DNA of 13,946 nt from 13-2-20CM-68-14 sp035640035 (lineage in GTDB: Bacteria; Actinomycetota; Thermoleophilia; Gaiellales; Gaiellaceae), in NCBI GenBank assembly GCA_035640035.1, contig DASQWX010000106.1:1-13946 (forward strand), given 5' to 3'. The first letter of the stretch is position 1. Each line of letters begins with the position of its first letter. This document shows positions 5,808-12,798 of this stretch, piece after piece. The position numbers and the translations under genes are program-made. Under the pieces are notes generated by a model that saw only the letters and a program-made list of their open reading frames with translations, was not told the origin of the DNA and ran no database searches.

Positions 5808-6860
5808 GTGAGCTCGCCGGCGGCTCGGGTGGCGCTCCTCGGCTACGGGCTAGCCGGCGCCGTCTTCCACGCTCCCTTGATCGCCGCCGTCAAGGGGCTC
5901 GAGCTGGCCGCGATCGTGACGCGTGACGAGGAGCGCCGCGCTCGCGCGGGGCGCGACCATCCGGGCGCGACACTGCTCGACAGCGACGAACAGGTTTGGG
6001 ACCACTCGGCCGATTTCGATCTCGCCGTCGTCGCCAGCCCCAACCGGACACACGTCCCGTTCGCCCGCGCAGCGATTGAGGCCGGTCTGCCCGTGGTCGT
6101 CGACAAGCCGCTCGCTCCGACCGCGGGTGAAGCACGGGGGCTGATCGACGACGCGCGAAGCCGCGGCGTCATGCTCACGGTCTTCCAGAACCGGCGCTGG
6201 GACGGCGACTTCCTCACCGTTCGGCGGCTCCTCGAGCAGGGCGGGATCGGTCGTGTGGCGCGGATGGAATCACGGTTCGACCGCTGGCGGCCCGAGCTTG
6301 CCGGCGGCTGGCGGGAGCTGGGCGATCCCAACGAGGCGGGCGGCCTCCTGTACGACCTCGGCAGCCATCTCGTCGACCAGGCGCTCGTGCTCTTCGGACT
6401 TGTCGACGACGTCTACGCGGAGCTCGACGTTCGCCGGCCAGGTGCACAGGTCGACGACGACGTCTTCGTCGCCCTCGGCCACGCGTCGGGCGTGCGGTCG
6501 CACCTCTGGATGACCGCCGTCGCGGCCGTCCCTGCACCGCGCTTTCGCCTGCTCGGAGACCGGGCCGCGTACGTCAAGCAAGGAATCGACATTCAGGAGG
6601 GCTTGTTGCGCGACGGCGCGCGGCCCGGCGGGCCCGGCTGGGGCGCGGAGCCGGAAAAGCAGTGGGGTGTGCTCGGGGTGGGCGCGGATCTGCGGCCGGT
6701 TCCAACCGAGGCCGGCGCATACCAGCGCTTCTACGAGGGCGTCGTCGAGGCGCTGCGCGGTGGCCCTCCGCCCGTCGATCCGGCCGAGGTCGTTGCGGCA
6801 CTCGAAGTGCTCGAGGCTGCGCGAACCTCTGGCCGCGAGCGCCGGGTCGTCAGTCTGTAG
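5808..6860 (+). CDS. Gfo/Idh/MocA family NAD(P)-dependent oxidoreductase
   Basis: A 350-aa soluble dehydrogenase of normal family length. The N-terminal Rossmann half shows VALLGYGLAGAVFHAPLI (8-25, nucleotide-binding GxGxxG variant), VVASPNRTH (74-82) and VVVDKPLAPT (96-105), where Lys100 is the usual catalytic lysine. The C-terminal half carries NRRWDGDF (128-135) and GGLLYDLGSHLVDQ (178-191), with Asp183 and His187 in the positions used for catalysis in this family. The GYGLAG-FHAP start and the DKP form are closest to the YdgJ/IolW branch, some of which act on scyllo-inositol; the real substrate is unknown. The start is GTG with a leaderless-type -10 box. It is divergent from the GGDEF gene and convergent with the M50 gene, with no sugar-pathway genes beside it. 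Confidence 0.9.
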   Translation: MSSPAARVALLGYGLAGAVFHAPLIAAVKGLELAAIVTRDEERRARAGRDHPGATLLDSDEQVWDHSADFDLAVVASPNRTHVPFARAAIEAGLPVVVDKPLAPTAGEARGLIDDARSRGVMLTVFQNRRWDGDFLTVRRLLEQGGIGRVARMESRFDRWRPELAGGWRELGDPNEAGGLLYDLGSHLVDQALVLFGLVDDVYAELDVRRPGAQVDDDVFVALGHASGVRSHLWMTAVAAVPAPRFRLLGDRAAYVKQGIDIQEGLLRDGARPGGPGWGAEPEKQWGVLGVGADLRPVPTEAGAYQRFYEGVVEALRGGPPPVDPAEVVAALEVLEAARTSGRERRVVSL

Positions 6861-6878
6861 GGACGGTGACGGTCTCTA
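6858..6878. terminator. Hairpin joining two convergent stop codons
   Basis: TAGGGAC (6858-6864) and GTCTCTA (6872-6878) pair over 7 bp with one G-T wobble around a 7-base loop. The stem contains the stop codons of both converging genes (TAG at 6858, reverse TAG at 6878). A bidirectional terminator role is likely by position, though no T-run follows. Confidence 0.35.
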
Positions 6879-7550
6879 CGAGCGCGGGCGCGCCCCGACG
6901 AAGCGCTTCTGCCCGAATGCGACGGCCGCAAGAGCGGCAACCATCGCGCCGAGCACGGGCCTCTCCGCCAGAAGGAGCACGAGCGCCGACGCGTCGACGG
7001 CGACGAGGCTGATCCCGACTCGCTTGATGATCCGGCGCGCCCTGGCCTCCGAGCCGAACGCCCACCAGAGGAGGCCGACGCACAGCTTGTGACCGTCGAG
7101 CGGATGAACGGGCAGCAGGCTCAAGCCGCCGATGAGGGCGTTGAGCAGCGCGAGCGCAAGTGCACCGACCTTCAGCCACGTCGGCGCCGGCAACAGGACC
7201 GGAACCATGAGCGACAACGCGAAGGCGAACGAGGCCTCCGGTCCGCCGAGGGCCATGCGCGCCTGCTCCCGGCCGTTCCGATACGAGCCGTCGAAGTGCG
7301 CCGCGGCGCCGAGTGACATGACCGAGACCTTCTCCGGTGTCACCCCGGCAAGCCGCCGCGAGATGCTGATGTGCCCGAGCTCGTGGACGATCAGCGAGAC
7401 GACGCCGCCGAGACCGCCGAGGAGGGCTGCGGCGACAAGGATCGCCGGGCTCGCGCCGCGACTGAATGCGGCGAACAGGAGCGCGAAGACGCCGAACGGA
7501 ACGAGCGCTCCGCGCGAGACGACAATGGGGACGGGCCACTGGGCGACCAC
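6876..7550 (-). CDS. M50 (site-2-protease-type) membrane zinc metalloprotease
   Basis: A 224-aa polytopic membrane protein. SLIVHELGHISISRRL carries the HExxH zinc motif (HELGH, residues 56-60) inside a membrane helix. LLPVHPLDGHKL (about 146-156) is the second M50 motif, whose Asp (152) is the third zinc ligand. At least four further hydrophobic segments are present. Such enzymes cleave transmembrane helices, often releasing anti-sigma or tethered factors. No PDZ or CBS domain is seen, so this is a minimal form. The GTG at 7550 is preferred because AGAGG lies 4 bp upstream; another GTG at 7595 would add 15 residues without a ribosome site. It is convergent with the oxidoreductase gene, 15 bp apart. 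Its substrate is unknown. Confidence 0.87.
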   Translation of the reverse strand: MVAQWPVPIVVSRGALVPFGVFALLFAAFSRGASPAILVAAALLGGLGGVVSLIVHELGHISISRRLAGVTPEKVSVMSLGAAAHFDGSYRNGREQARMALGGPEASFAFALSLMVPVLLPAPTWLKVGALALALLNALIGGLSLLPVHPLDGHKLCVGLLWWAFGSEARARRIIKRVGISLVAVDASALVLLLAERPVLGAMVAALAAVAFGQKRFVGARPRS

Positions 7551-7647
7551 GAGACCTCTGTTTTGGGATACCTGGGCGGATGCGGTTCCAAACACCGGAA
7601 CTGCATCGACAGCCGAACCGGTTTCCTTGAAGCCAAGTGGGTCTCGC

Positions 7648-8025
7648 TCACGACGCGATCTGCGCGACGAGCTTTGCCGGCGCGACTTCGACGTATGCGT
7701 CCTCGGCGATTCCGGCGAGCTCGTTCCAGTCGAGCCCGCGGTCGAGCCGGACCCCCAGCCAGCCTCGGTGCCCGACGTACGGCGGGACGAAGAACTTCTC
7801 CGGGTCGGACTCGGTCAGGAGCTGCTGGACGCCGTCCGGAGCCGCGCACCAGATCGCAAACCGGCCGTCACCGTGGTGGTTCGCGAGCACCATCAGGAAT
7901 GCCCGCTTGCTGCGGACGAAGAAGGTCGGCGCGCCGTGACTGAGGCGCTCGCTCGTCTCGGGGAGCGCAAGGCAGATCTCGCGGATTCGCTCGAGGACGC
8001 GGGTGCGCTCCTTTGGCCCGACCAC
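7648..8025 (-). CDS. MmcQ/YjbR family protein (first copy)
   Basis: A 125-aa soluble protein spanning the whole MmcQ/YjbR (DUF419) fold, which resembles CyaY and is sometimes labelled DNA-binding; its biochemical role is not established. Typical features are VLERIREICLALPETSERLSHGAPTFFVRSKRAF at the start, LLTESDPEKFFVPPYVGHRGWLGVRLD in the middle, and WNELAGIAEDAYVEVAPAKLV at the end. The start is GTG at 8025 with no clear ribosome site. It is divergent from the histidine kinase; their 5' regions overlap if the kinase uses its earliest possible start. A second, distinct family member lies on the other side of the kinase. Confidence 0.88.
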   Translation of the reverse strand: MVGPKERTRVLERIREICLALPETSERLSHGAPTFFVRSKRAFLMVLANHHGDGRFAIWCAAPDGVQQLLTESDPEKFFVPPYVGHRGWLGVRLDRGLDWNELAGIAEDAYVEVAPAKLVAQIAS

Positions 8026-8122
8026 GCGAGAATCGTCCCAGATCGGCGCACGAGTAGTCGCAGACCAGCTGCGGAGTTACGGTGAGAGAGCTACGACCGA
8101 GTACCTCGCAAGGCTTCAAGAC

Positions 8123-10084
8123 GTGAATCCGCCGCAGCTCGAGGGTGGGCTGGCCGCCGCGCTCCGCCGTAGGTATCCCCGCCTCGGCAGGGCGCTCTAC
8201 CCGCTCGTCAGTGCCCTCGTCGCCGGGCTCTACATCGGTTCGGCAAAGCTCGGAATCGAGCTCCCCGTCGCGCGCGGCGTCGTCACGCCTGTCTGGGCGC
8301 CGACCGGGATCGCCCTTTCGGCGATCGTCCTCTTCGGACCCGGGTTCTGGCCGGCGATCGCACTGGGTGCTTTCGTCGCCAATGCAACGAGCGGCGCCTC
8401 CGTCCCCGTTGCCGCTGTCATCTCAGTCGGTAATACCGTCGAGGCCGTCGTCGGCGCCGGCCTGCTCCGGAGGGTGAACTTCAACGCGCGCTTGGAACGC
8501 GTTCGCGACGTGTTCGCGCTCGTCGCGATCGCGGCCGCCGGAAGCACCGCGCTTGCGGCCACGAACGGGGTCACGACGCTCTGGGTCTCCGGAAACCTCT
8601 CCGGTACGTACGGCGCCGGCTGGTTCCTGTGGTGGAGCGGCGACGCGATGGGCGACCTAATCGTCGCACCGCTGCTTCTGCTCTGGCTCTCGGCGCCGTT
8701 TTGGAAGCCCGATCGAAAGCAGGTCGTCGAGGGAATCGCCTTACTAGGATCGATCGCTGGCGTCAGCTGGTTCGTCTTCCTCGACGGCTACTGGCGCTAC
8801 CCGCACCTACTCTTTCCGCTCCTGGTGTGGGCGTCTCTCCGCTTCTCCCAGCGAGGCGCAGTCACGAGCAGCTTCGTCGTCGCCGCGTTCGCGATCAAGG
8901 GCGCGATTGACGGAACGACGCCGCTCGGCGGTGGCAGCGCCACTGAGGTCGTCCAGATCGCCGAGGGCCTGCTTGCCGCGATGATTCTCAGCCTGCTCAT
9001 TCTCGGCGCGGCGCTCTCTGAGCGGAGAGCGACCCAGGGCGAGCTTCAACGCGAGCGCGCCAGCCTCGCGGAGGCGCAGGAGCTCGCCCACCTCGGGAGT
9101 TGGGAATGGAGCATCGCCGAGAATCGGGTCAGCTGGTCTGACGAGCTTTTCCGCATCTACGGGCTCCGCCGGGGGTGCGAAGAGACGTACGGGTCCTATC
9201 TCGACCGTGTCCATCCGGACGATCGAGCTCTCGTGCGAGAAACCGTGACGCAAGCTCTCGACGACGGCGAGCCGTTCAGCTTCGATCATCGGGTCGTCCG
9301 CCCCGACGGCACGGTCCGCTGGGTTCACGGTCGCGGCCGGGTGATCCTCGACGCATCAGGAGAGCCCGAACGGATGGTCGGCACTTCGCAGGACATCACC
9401 GACTCGAAGGGTCTGGACGAGCTCCGCGAGAACATCCTTGCAACCGTCTCCCACGAGCTCCGGACCCCGTTGACGTCGATCCTCGGCTTCGCGCTGACTC
9501 TCAAGGAGCGCGGTTCAACGTTGGTCGAGACGACTAGGAGCGAGATCGTCGGCCACCTCCTCGAGCAGGCGCACAAGCTTGATCGGCTGCTTTCGGATCT
9601 TCTCGACCTCGACCGGTTCAGGCACGGACCGCTCGGATCGGAGTTCCGTGCCGCAGATGTCGGCGCCCTCGTGCGCCAGATCGTCGCGGCCCAGCCGACC
9701 GACGACCATCCGATCGAAGTCCACGCTGCGCCCATCGTCGCCGAGGTCGATACGGCAAAGCTCGAACGAATCGTCGAGAACCTGCTCGCGAACGCCCGGA
9801 AGCACACGCCGCGCGGCACGGATGTCGCCGTTCGCGTCGAGCCTGACGGCGACGCAGTGCTGATCGCCGTCGATGATCGGGGCGACGGAATCCCGGAGCA
9901 CGACCGTAAAGCTGTGTTCGAGCTCTTCAATCGCGGCGACGCCTACGAGAACGTTCCCGGCGCCGGCATCGGGCTCGCGGTCGTCGCTCAGTTCGCGGCG
10001 ATGCATCGCGGACGTGCGTGGGTCGAAGACAACCCGGGCGGGGGCGCCTCGTTCAAAGTCCAGCTGCCGTTGCGGCAGCGCTAA
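8123..10084 (+). CDS. MASE1-PAS-HisKA-HATPase sensor histidine kinase
   Basis: A 653-aa membrane sensor kinase. Residues about 20-300 hold some eight hydrophobic helices of MASE1 type, including the hallmark TPVWAPTGIALSAIVLFGPG and LGAFVAN. A PAS domain follows (about 315-430: LAHLGSWEWSI, YLDRVHPDDRALV, VVRPDGTVRWVHGRGR, GTSQDITD). The HisKA helix contains ATVSHELRTPLTSILGF with the phospho-accepting His at 444. The ATPase domain has the N box VENLLANARKHTP (551-563), G1 DDRGDGIP and G2 GAGIGLAV. All catalytic motifs are intact. The GTG at 8123 has AAGG 9 bp upstream and TACGGT (8078-8083) as a possible -10. An in-frame GTG at 8003 would add 40 residues but overlaps the divergent gene. No response regulator is nearby, so it is an orphan kinase with an unknown partner and signal. 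Confidence 0.9.
   Translation: MNPPQLEGGLAAALRRRYPRLGRALYPLVSALVAGLYIGSAKLGIELPVARGVVTPVWAPTGIALSAIVLFGPGFWPAIALGAFVANATSGASVPVAAVISVGNTVEAVVGAGLLRRVNFNARLERVRDVFALVAIAAAGSTALAATNGVTTLWVSGNLSGTYGAGWFLWWSGDAMGDLIVAPLLLLWLSAPFWKPDRKQVVEGIALLGSIAGVSWFVFLDGYWRYPHLLFPLLVWASLRFSQRGAVTSSFVVAAFAIKGAIDGTTPLGGGSATEVVQIAEGLLAAMILSLLILGAALSERRATQGELQRERASLAEAQELAHLGSWEWSIAENRVSWSDELFRIYGLRRGCEETYGSYLDRVHPDDRALVRETVTQALDDGEPFSFDHRVVRPDGTVRWVHGRGRVILDASGEPERMVGTSQDITDSKGLDELRENILATVSHELRTPLTSILGFALTLKERGSTLVETTRSEIVGHLLEQAHKLDRLLSDLLDLDRFRHGPLGSEFRAADVGALVRQIVAAQPTDDHPIEVHAAPIVAEVDTAKLERIVENLLANARKHTPRGTDVAVRVEPDGDAVLIAVDDRGDGIPEHDRKAVFELFNRGDAYENVPGAGIGLAVVAQFAAMHRGRAWVEDNPGGGASFKVQLPLRQR
10063..10079. 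terminator. Strong hairpin at the kinase 3' end
   Basis: GCTGCCG (10063-10069) and CGGCAGC (10073-10079) form a perfect 7-bp stem with a TTG loop. It lies inside the last codons of the kinase and a few bases from the convergent stop of the small membrane protein gene. There is no T-run, so terminator function rests on position only. Confidence 0.35.
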
Positions 10085-10087
10085 GCG

Positions 10088-10282
10088 CTACCAGGGCAAG
10101 CCGCCGTGGGCGGCGAACCAGAAGACCGTCAGGAGGACGAGCGAGAGAACGACCGTGAACACAAAGCCGAACCGACGCACCGACCGGGGCTGGTAGAGCT
10201 TGCGGTAGCCGTGAGCGGCCCAGTTCGCCCATTCCGCCTGGCTTTCGGTTCGGTATCGGTCCTCGTCGGAATTGCCGTCCAC
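10088..10282 (-). CDS. Small single-pass membrane protein
   Basis: A 64-aa protein of unknown function. Residues 1-37 are hydrophilic (MDGNSDEDRYRTESQAEW, then NWAAHGYRKLY and a basic PRSVRR), followed by one membrane helix (FGFVFTVVLSLVLLTVFWFAA) and a short GLPW tail. The basic residues ahead of the helix favour a cytoplasmic N-terminus. Its GTG start shares one base with the TAG stop of the MmcQ-like gene (TAGTG at 10284-10280), a typical arrangement for translational coupling. It is convergent with the kinase gene, 3 bp from its stop. No family is recognised. Confidence 0.7.
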   Translation of the reverse strand: MDGNSDEDRYRTESQAEWANWAAHGYRKLYQPRSVRRFGFVFTVVLSLVLLTVFWFAAHGGLPW

Positions 10283-10635
10283 TAGCGGTACCCCTGTGAC
10301 ATCGCATACTCGTCGGCGACGCGCTTTGGCACCGTGAATGCCCAGGCGTCCTCGACAAGGTCGCGCATCTCGTCCGCGTCGATGGCCGCGAGGCGAACGT
10401 GGACCCAGTGGTAGCGCATGTCTCCCTGGCCGGGTAACGAGAACTTCTCGGGCTCGGATTCAACGAGCGCGTCGCGCCACTCCTTGGGAAACGCGAAGCC
10501 CATCGTCGAGCCGTCGCGCGAGAGCGAGAGATAGACGATCCGGCCGACGCGGAACTTCACGCGCCCGCGGACGAGCCCCTCGGTGCTCCGCGGCAGCGTG
10601 TTGGCAAACGCGCGAACCTCGTCGATCGTCACCAT
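10282..10635 (-). CDS. MmcQ/YjbR family protein (second copy)
   Basis: A 117-aa soluble protein of the MmcQ/YjbR (DUF419) type. It shows the family order: TIDEVRAFANTLPRSTEGLV, then GRIVYLSLSRDGSTMGFAFPKEW, ALVESEPEKFSLP, and MRYHWVHVRLAAIDADEMRDLVEDAWAFTVPKRV. The block ESEPEKF parallels ESDPEKF of the copy at 7648-8025, but the rest differs widely, so these are not recent duplicates. The ATG at 10635 is chosen over an upstream start at 10689 because the family N-terminus begins here. TATCCT (10655-10650) lies 14 bp upstream as a likely -10 with a very short leader. The downstream membrane protein gene overlaps its stop. Confidence 0.87.
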   Translation of the reverse strand: MVTIDEVRAFANTLPRSTEGLVRGRVKFRVGRIVYLSLSRDGSTMGFAFPKEWRDALVESEPEKFSLPGQGDMRYHWVHVRLAAIDADEMRDLVEDAWAFTVPKRVADEYAMSQGYR

Positions 10636-10649
10636 GCCCCTCGTCGGCC

Positions 10650-10655
10650 AGGATA
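10650..10655 (-). promoter_or_regulatory. Putative -10 box (TATCCT) of the second MmcQ-like gene
   Basis: TATCCT matches four of six TATAAT positions and lies 14 bases before the ATG at 10635, giving a leader of roughly 6-8 bases. No -35 was recognised. Confidence 0.35.
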
Positions 10656-10756
10656 CGAACGGGAGCTCGAGTCCGAGCGATCCGCGCAAGTTTTTCGCTC
10701 GCCGTCAGTCCCTAAGGGGAATCCGAACCTCCCCCGATAACCGAAGGAGTGACCGA

Positions 10757-11500
10757 ATGAGGAAGCTCGTTTTCACTCTCGTCGTTGCCGGAGCGGTCGC
10801 ATTCCCGGCCGCAGCCGGCGCTGCTTCGTTCAGCGGCATCGTCGTTGCGAAGCAGCTCCGCCGCCACGCACTCGTCGTCACCTCGCGAACAGGGGTAGTC
10901 CGCGTCGTCCACACGCATCGCCTCGGGACGCGCCTCGGAGCGCGCGTCGCGGTGCGGGCGCACCGCCTGCGTGACGGGACGTTCAGCGCGACGAAGGTCT
11001 CCGTCCGGGGCCGCGCGCACCGCGCCCGCATCCACGGCGTGGTCGTACGCCGTCTGCGCGGCCGAGTGCTGGTCGCCGCGGGCCACAGCGTCCTCTCGAT
11101 CCGAACCCGGCAGTTGTTCTCGCTTCAGGACGACAACCCCGGAGCGCAACCCGGAGACGAGGTCGACGAGACGGTGACCATCGACAATGGCAATCTCGAC
11201 GAAGACGAGGTCGAAGAGGTCGGCCACACCCAGAAGCTCGAGCTCGAGGGGTCGATCGTTTCCGTCACCGCTCCGACGAGCTCGACAAACGGCGAAATCG
11301 TTCTCCAGGTCGGCAGCTCGACGATTCACGTGGTCGTCCCAGCAGGGACACAGCTTCCGCCGCTCGCCACCGGCCAGAATGTGGAGCTGAAGGTGACGCT
11401 TTCCGGCTCCACCTTCACGCTGACGAAGGCCGAGGACGAGGACGACGACCAGGGCGACGACGACCAGGGCGATGACGACGGAGGCGGTGACGTCGACTAG
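10757..11500 (+). CDS. Secreted beta-rich protein with acidic repeat tail (DUF5666-like)
   Basis: A 247-aa exported protein. The ATG at 10757 has GGAG (10745-10748) 8 bp upstream and opens a clear signal peptide (MRKLVFTLVVAGAVAFPAAAG, cleavage near AGAAS). Then come repeated short beta modules: FSGIVVAKQLRRHALVVTSR, VRVVHTHRLGTRLGARVAVR, IHGVVVRRLRGRVLVAAGHS and, after an acidic linker (NLDEDEVEEV), LEGSIVSVTA with IVLQVGSSTIHVVVPAGTQL and ATGQNVELKVTLSGSTFTLTKA. The layout recalls DUF5666 beta domains. The first half is Arg-rich and the second acidic, ending in a tail of DDDQG repeats that could bind calcium or other cations. The function is unknown. Its last 29 bp overlap the ECF sigma gene, so the two are almost certainly one transcript. 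Confidence 0.82.
   Translation: MRKLVFTLVVAGAVAFPAAAGAASFSGIVVAKQLRRHALVVTSRTGVVRVVHTHRLGTRLGARVAVRAHRLRDGTFSATKVSVRGRAHRARIHGVVVRRLRGRVLVAAGHSVLSIRTRQLFSLQDDNPGAQPGDEVDETVTIDNGNLDEDEVEEVGHTQKLELEGSIVSVTAPTSSTNGEIVLQVGSSTIHVVVPAGTQLPPLATGQNVELKVTLSGSTFTLTKAEDEDDDQGDDDQGDDDGGGDVD
11441..11485 (+). repeat. 15-bp tandem repeat encoding DDDQG
   Basis: Two exact copies of a 15-bp unit (11441-11455, 11456-11470) and a diverged third (11471-11485) encode DDDQG, DDDQG, DDDGG. In the third unit the first codon is GAT, which creates the ATG used by the downstream sigma gene at 11472. Confidence 0.85.
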
Positions 11501-12656
11501 CCCTGCAACGGAGCGCGCGGGTCGCCCCGAGCCGTGGCGACCCGCGCAGGTTCTCGCCGAGCTCTTCGAGGCGTACGCGCCGCTCGTGCTCGGCATCTGC
11601 CGGGGCACGCTCCGAGACCCTGACGAGGCCGAGGACGCAGCGCAGCAGGTCTTCCTTTCCGCCTACGCGAGCCTCCTCGGCGGCACGAGGCCCCGGGCGC
11701 GTGCGGCCTGGCTCGCGACGATCGCCCGAAACGAATGCCGCTCCCGCGTCCAGCGAAGAATGCGGGAGCCGTTGCCGGAGGCCGGTCCGGAACCCGAGCG
11801 GAGCGACCCGACCTTCCGCGCTGCACAGGCAGCCGAGGTGAACTCGATTCGACTCGCGCTCGCGAGGCTTCCCCGGCGACAGCGACACGCCTTCCTCCTT
11901 CGGGAGTTCAGCGGGCTGTCGTACACCGAGCTTGCGGTGGCGCTCGGCGTCAGCGAGCCAGCCGTCGAATCGCTGCTCTTCCGCGCGCGCCGGCAACTGC
12001 GAGGCGCGCTCCGCACCGCAGTCGCCGCGACGCTGGCGCTGCCCGGTAGTCTGCGCGACTTCTTTGCGCAGCTCGCAGGCGGATCGCCCGCCGGCCCCGC
12101 GACGCTGGCAAAGCTCGGCTCGGCCCCGTTCCTTGCGAAGGTCGCGGCCGGCACCGCTGGCGCCGCGTTCGTGACGGCCGGCGCCGTCGCCGTGCTGCCC
12201 GACCGGCACCAGCAGGCGGCTGTGCATTCCGCGCCGGCGCCGAAGCAGCTTCACGTCGCCGCCATGGAGCGCCACGCAAGCGGTCGGCCAACGGGACCGA
12301 CCTTATCCGCTGTGCCCGCCGTGCGCGCGCGGTCGATCGAGGCCTCCAACGCCGGTGAGTCCGAGCATCGCGATCGCCGGGAGCCGGCCAGGATGCAGGA
12401 GCGCGACCGCTCTTCCGGAACGGCAGATCGGAGCAGCACCGAGCCGACTCAAAACGACCGCGGCGGCGACGGCAGCTCGGAGGCAGTCGACAGCGGCCCG
12501 CAGCGGTCGGATCCTCCCGAGACGTCGGGGGACGGGTCGCAGATAGTCGAAACGACCGGCTCCGACGGCGGCGGCTCGTCAACCGACGGCGGCGGCGCGT
12601 TAACTGACGGCGGCGGCGCGCCAACTGACGGCGGTAACGATCACCCGTCGGGATGA
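11472..12656 (+). CDS. ECF-type sigma factor with membrane anchor and low-complexity C-terminus
   Basis: A 394-aa protein, about twice the usual ECF sigma length. Region 2 lies near 25-95 (ELFEAYAPLVLGICRGTL, DPDEAEDAAQQVFLSAY, ARAAWLATIARNECRSR). Region 4 lies near 125-180 (ALARLPRRQRHAFLLREF, GLSYTELAVALGVSEPAVES, LLFRARRQLR). An Ala/Gly-rich hydrophobic stretch follows (about 221-242, AKVAAGTAGAAFVTAGAVAV), probably one membrane helix. The last 150 residues are hydrophilic and disordered-looking, ending in four copies of a seven-residue TDGGGAx repeat. The topology would put sigma inside and the tail outside. No anti-sigma gene is adjacent, so the tail may serve that role in cis. The ATG lies inside the upstream gene with a weak ribosome site; a GTG at 11487 is a weaker alternative. 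Confidence 0.87.
   Translation: MTTEAVTSTSPATERAGRPEPWRPAQVLAELFEAYAPLVLGICRGTLRDPDEAEDAAQQVFLSAYASLLGGTRPRARAAWLATIARNECRSRVQRRMREPLPEAGPEPERSDPTFRAAQAAEVNSIRLALARLPRRQRHAFLLREFSGLSYTELAVALGVSEPAVESLLFRARRQLRGALRTAVAATLALPGSLRDFFAQLAGGSPAGPATLAKLGSAPFLAKVAAGTAGAAFVTAGAVAVLPDRHQQAAVHSAPAPKQLHVAAMERHASGRPTGPTLSAVPAVRARSIEASNAGESEHRDRREPARMQERDRSSGTADRSSTEPTQNDRGGDGSSEAVDSGPQRSDPPETSGDGSQIVETTGSDGGGSSTDGGGALTDGGGAPTDGGNDHPSG
12561..12644 (+). repeat. 21-bp tandem repeat in the ECF sigma tail
   Basis: Three in-frame 21-bp units (12561-12581, 12582-12602, 12603-12623) encode SDGGGSS, TDGGGAL, TDGGGAP; a fourth partial unit encodes TDGGNDH. Such Gly-rich repeats act as flexible linkers and change copy number easily. 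Confidence 0.8.
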
Positions 12657-12798
12657 CTCGCCGTCCTCACGACTGAACGCACAGCGTCCGCAGCGACGCC
12701 GTTGAGCGGTTCTTCCTAGCCGTTCATCGAGCCGAGGCCGCCCAATCCGGCCGTAGGCGGTATGACGAACTCAGAGACCATTGGCCGGCGCATCCATA
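12657..12798. other. Intergenic region after the ECF sigma gene
   Basis: No gene is evident. Two 5-bp-stem hairpins are present: GCGTC/GACGC (12684-12699) and GGCCG/CGGCC (12736-12752). Neither has a T-run, so they are weak terminator candidates at best. TATGAC (12767-12772) could be a poor -10 for the next gene. Confidence 0.3.

Noticed and set aside
8003..8122. N-terminal extension of the histidine kinase from GTG 8003
   Set aside because: It overlaps the divergent MmcQ-like gene, would leave no room for the kinase promoter, and has no ribosome site, while GTG 8123 has AAGG at good spacing.
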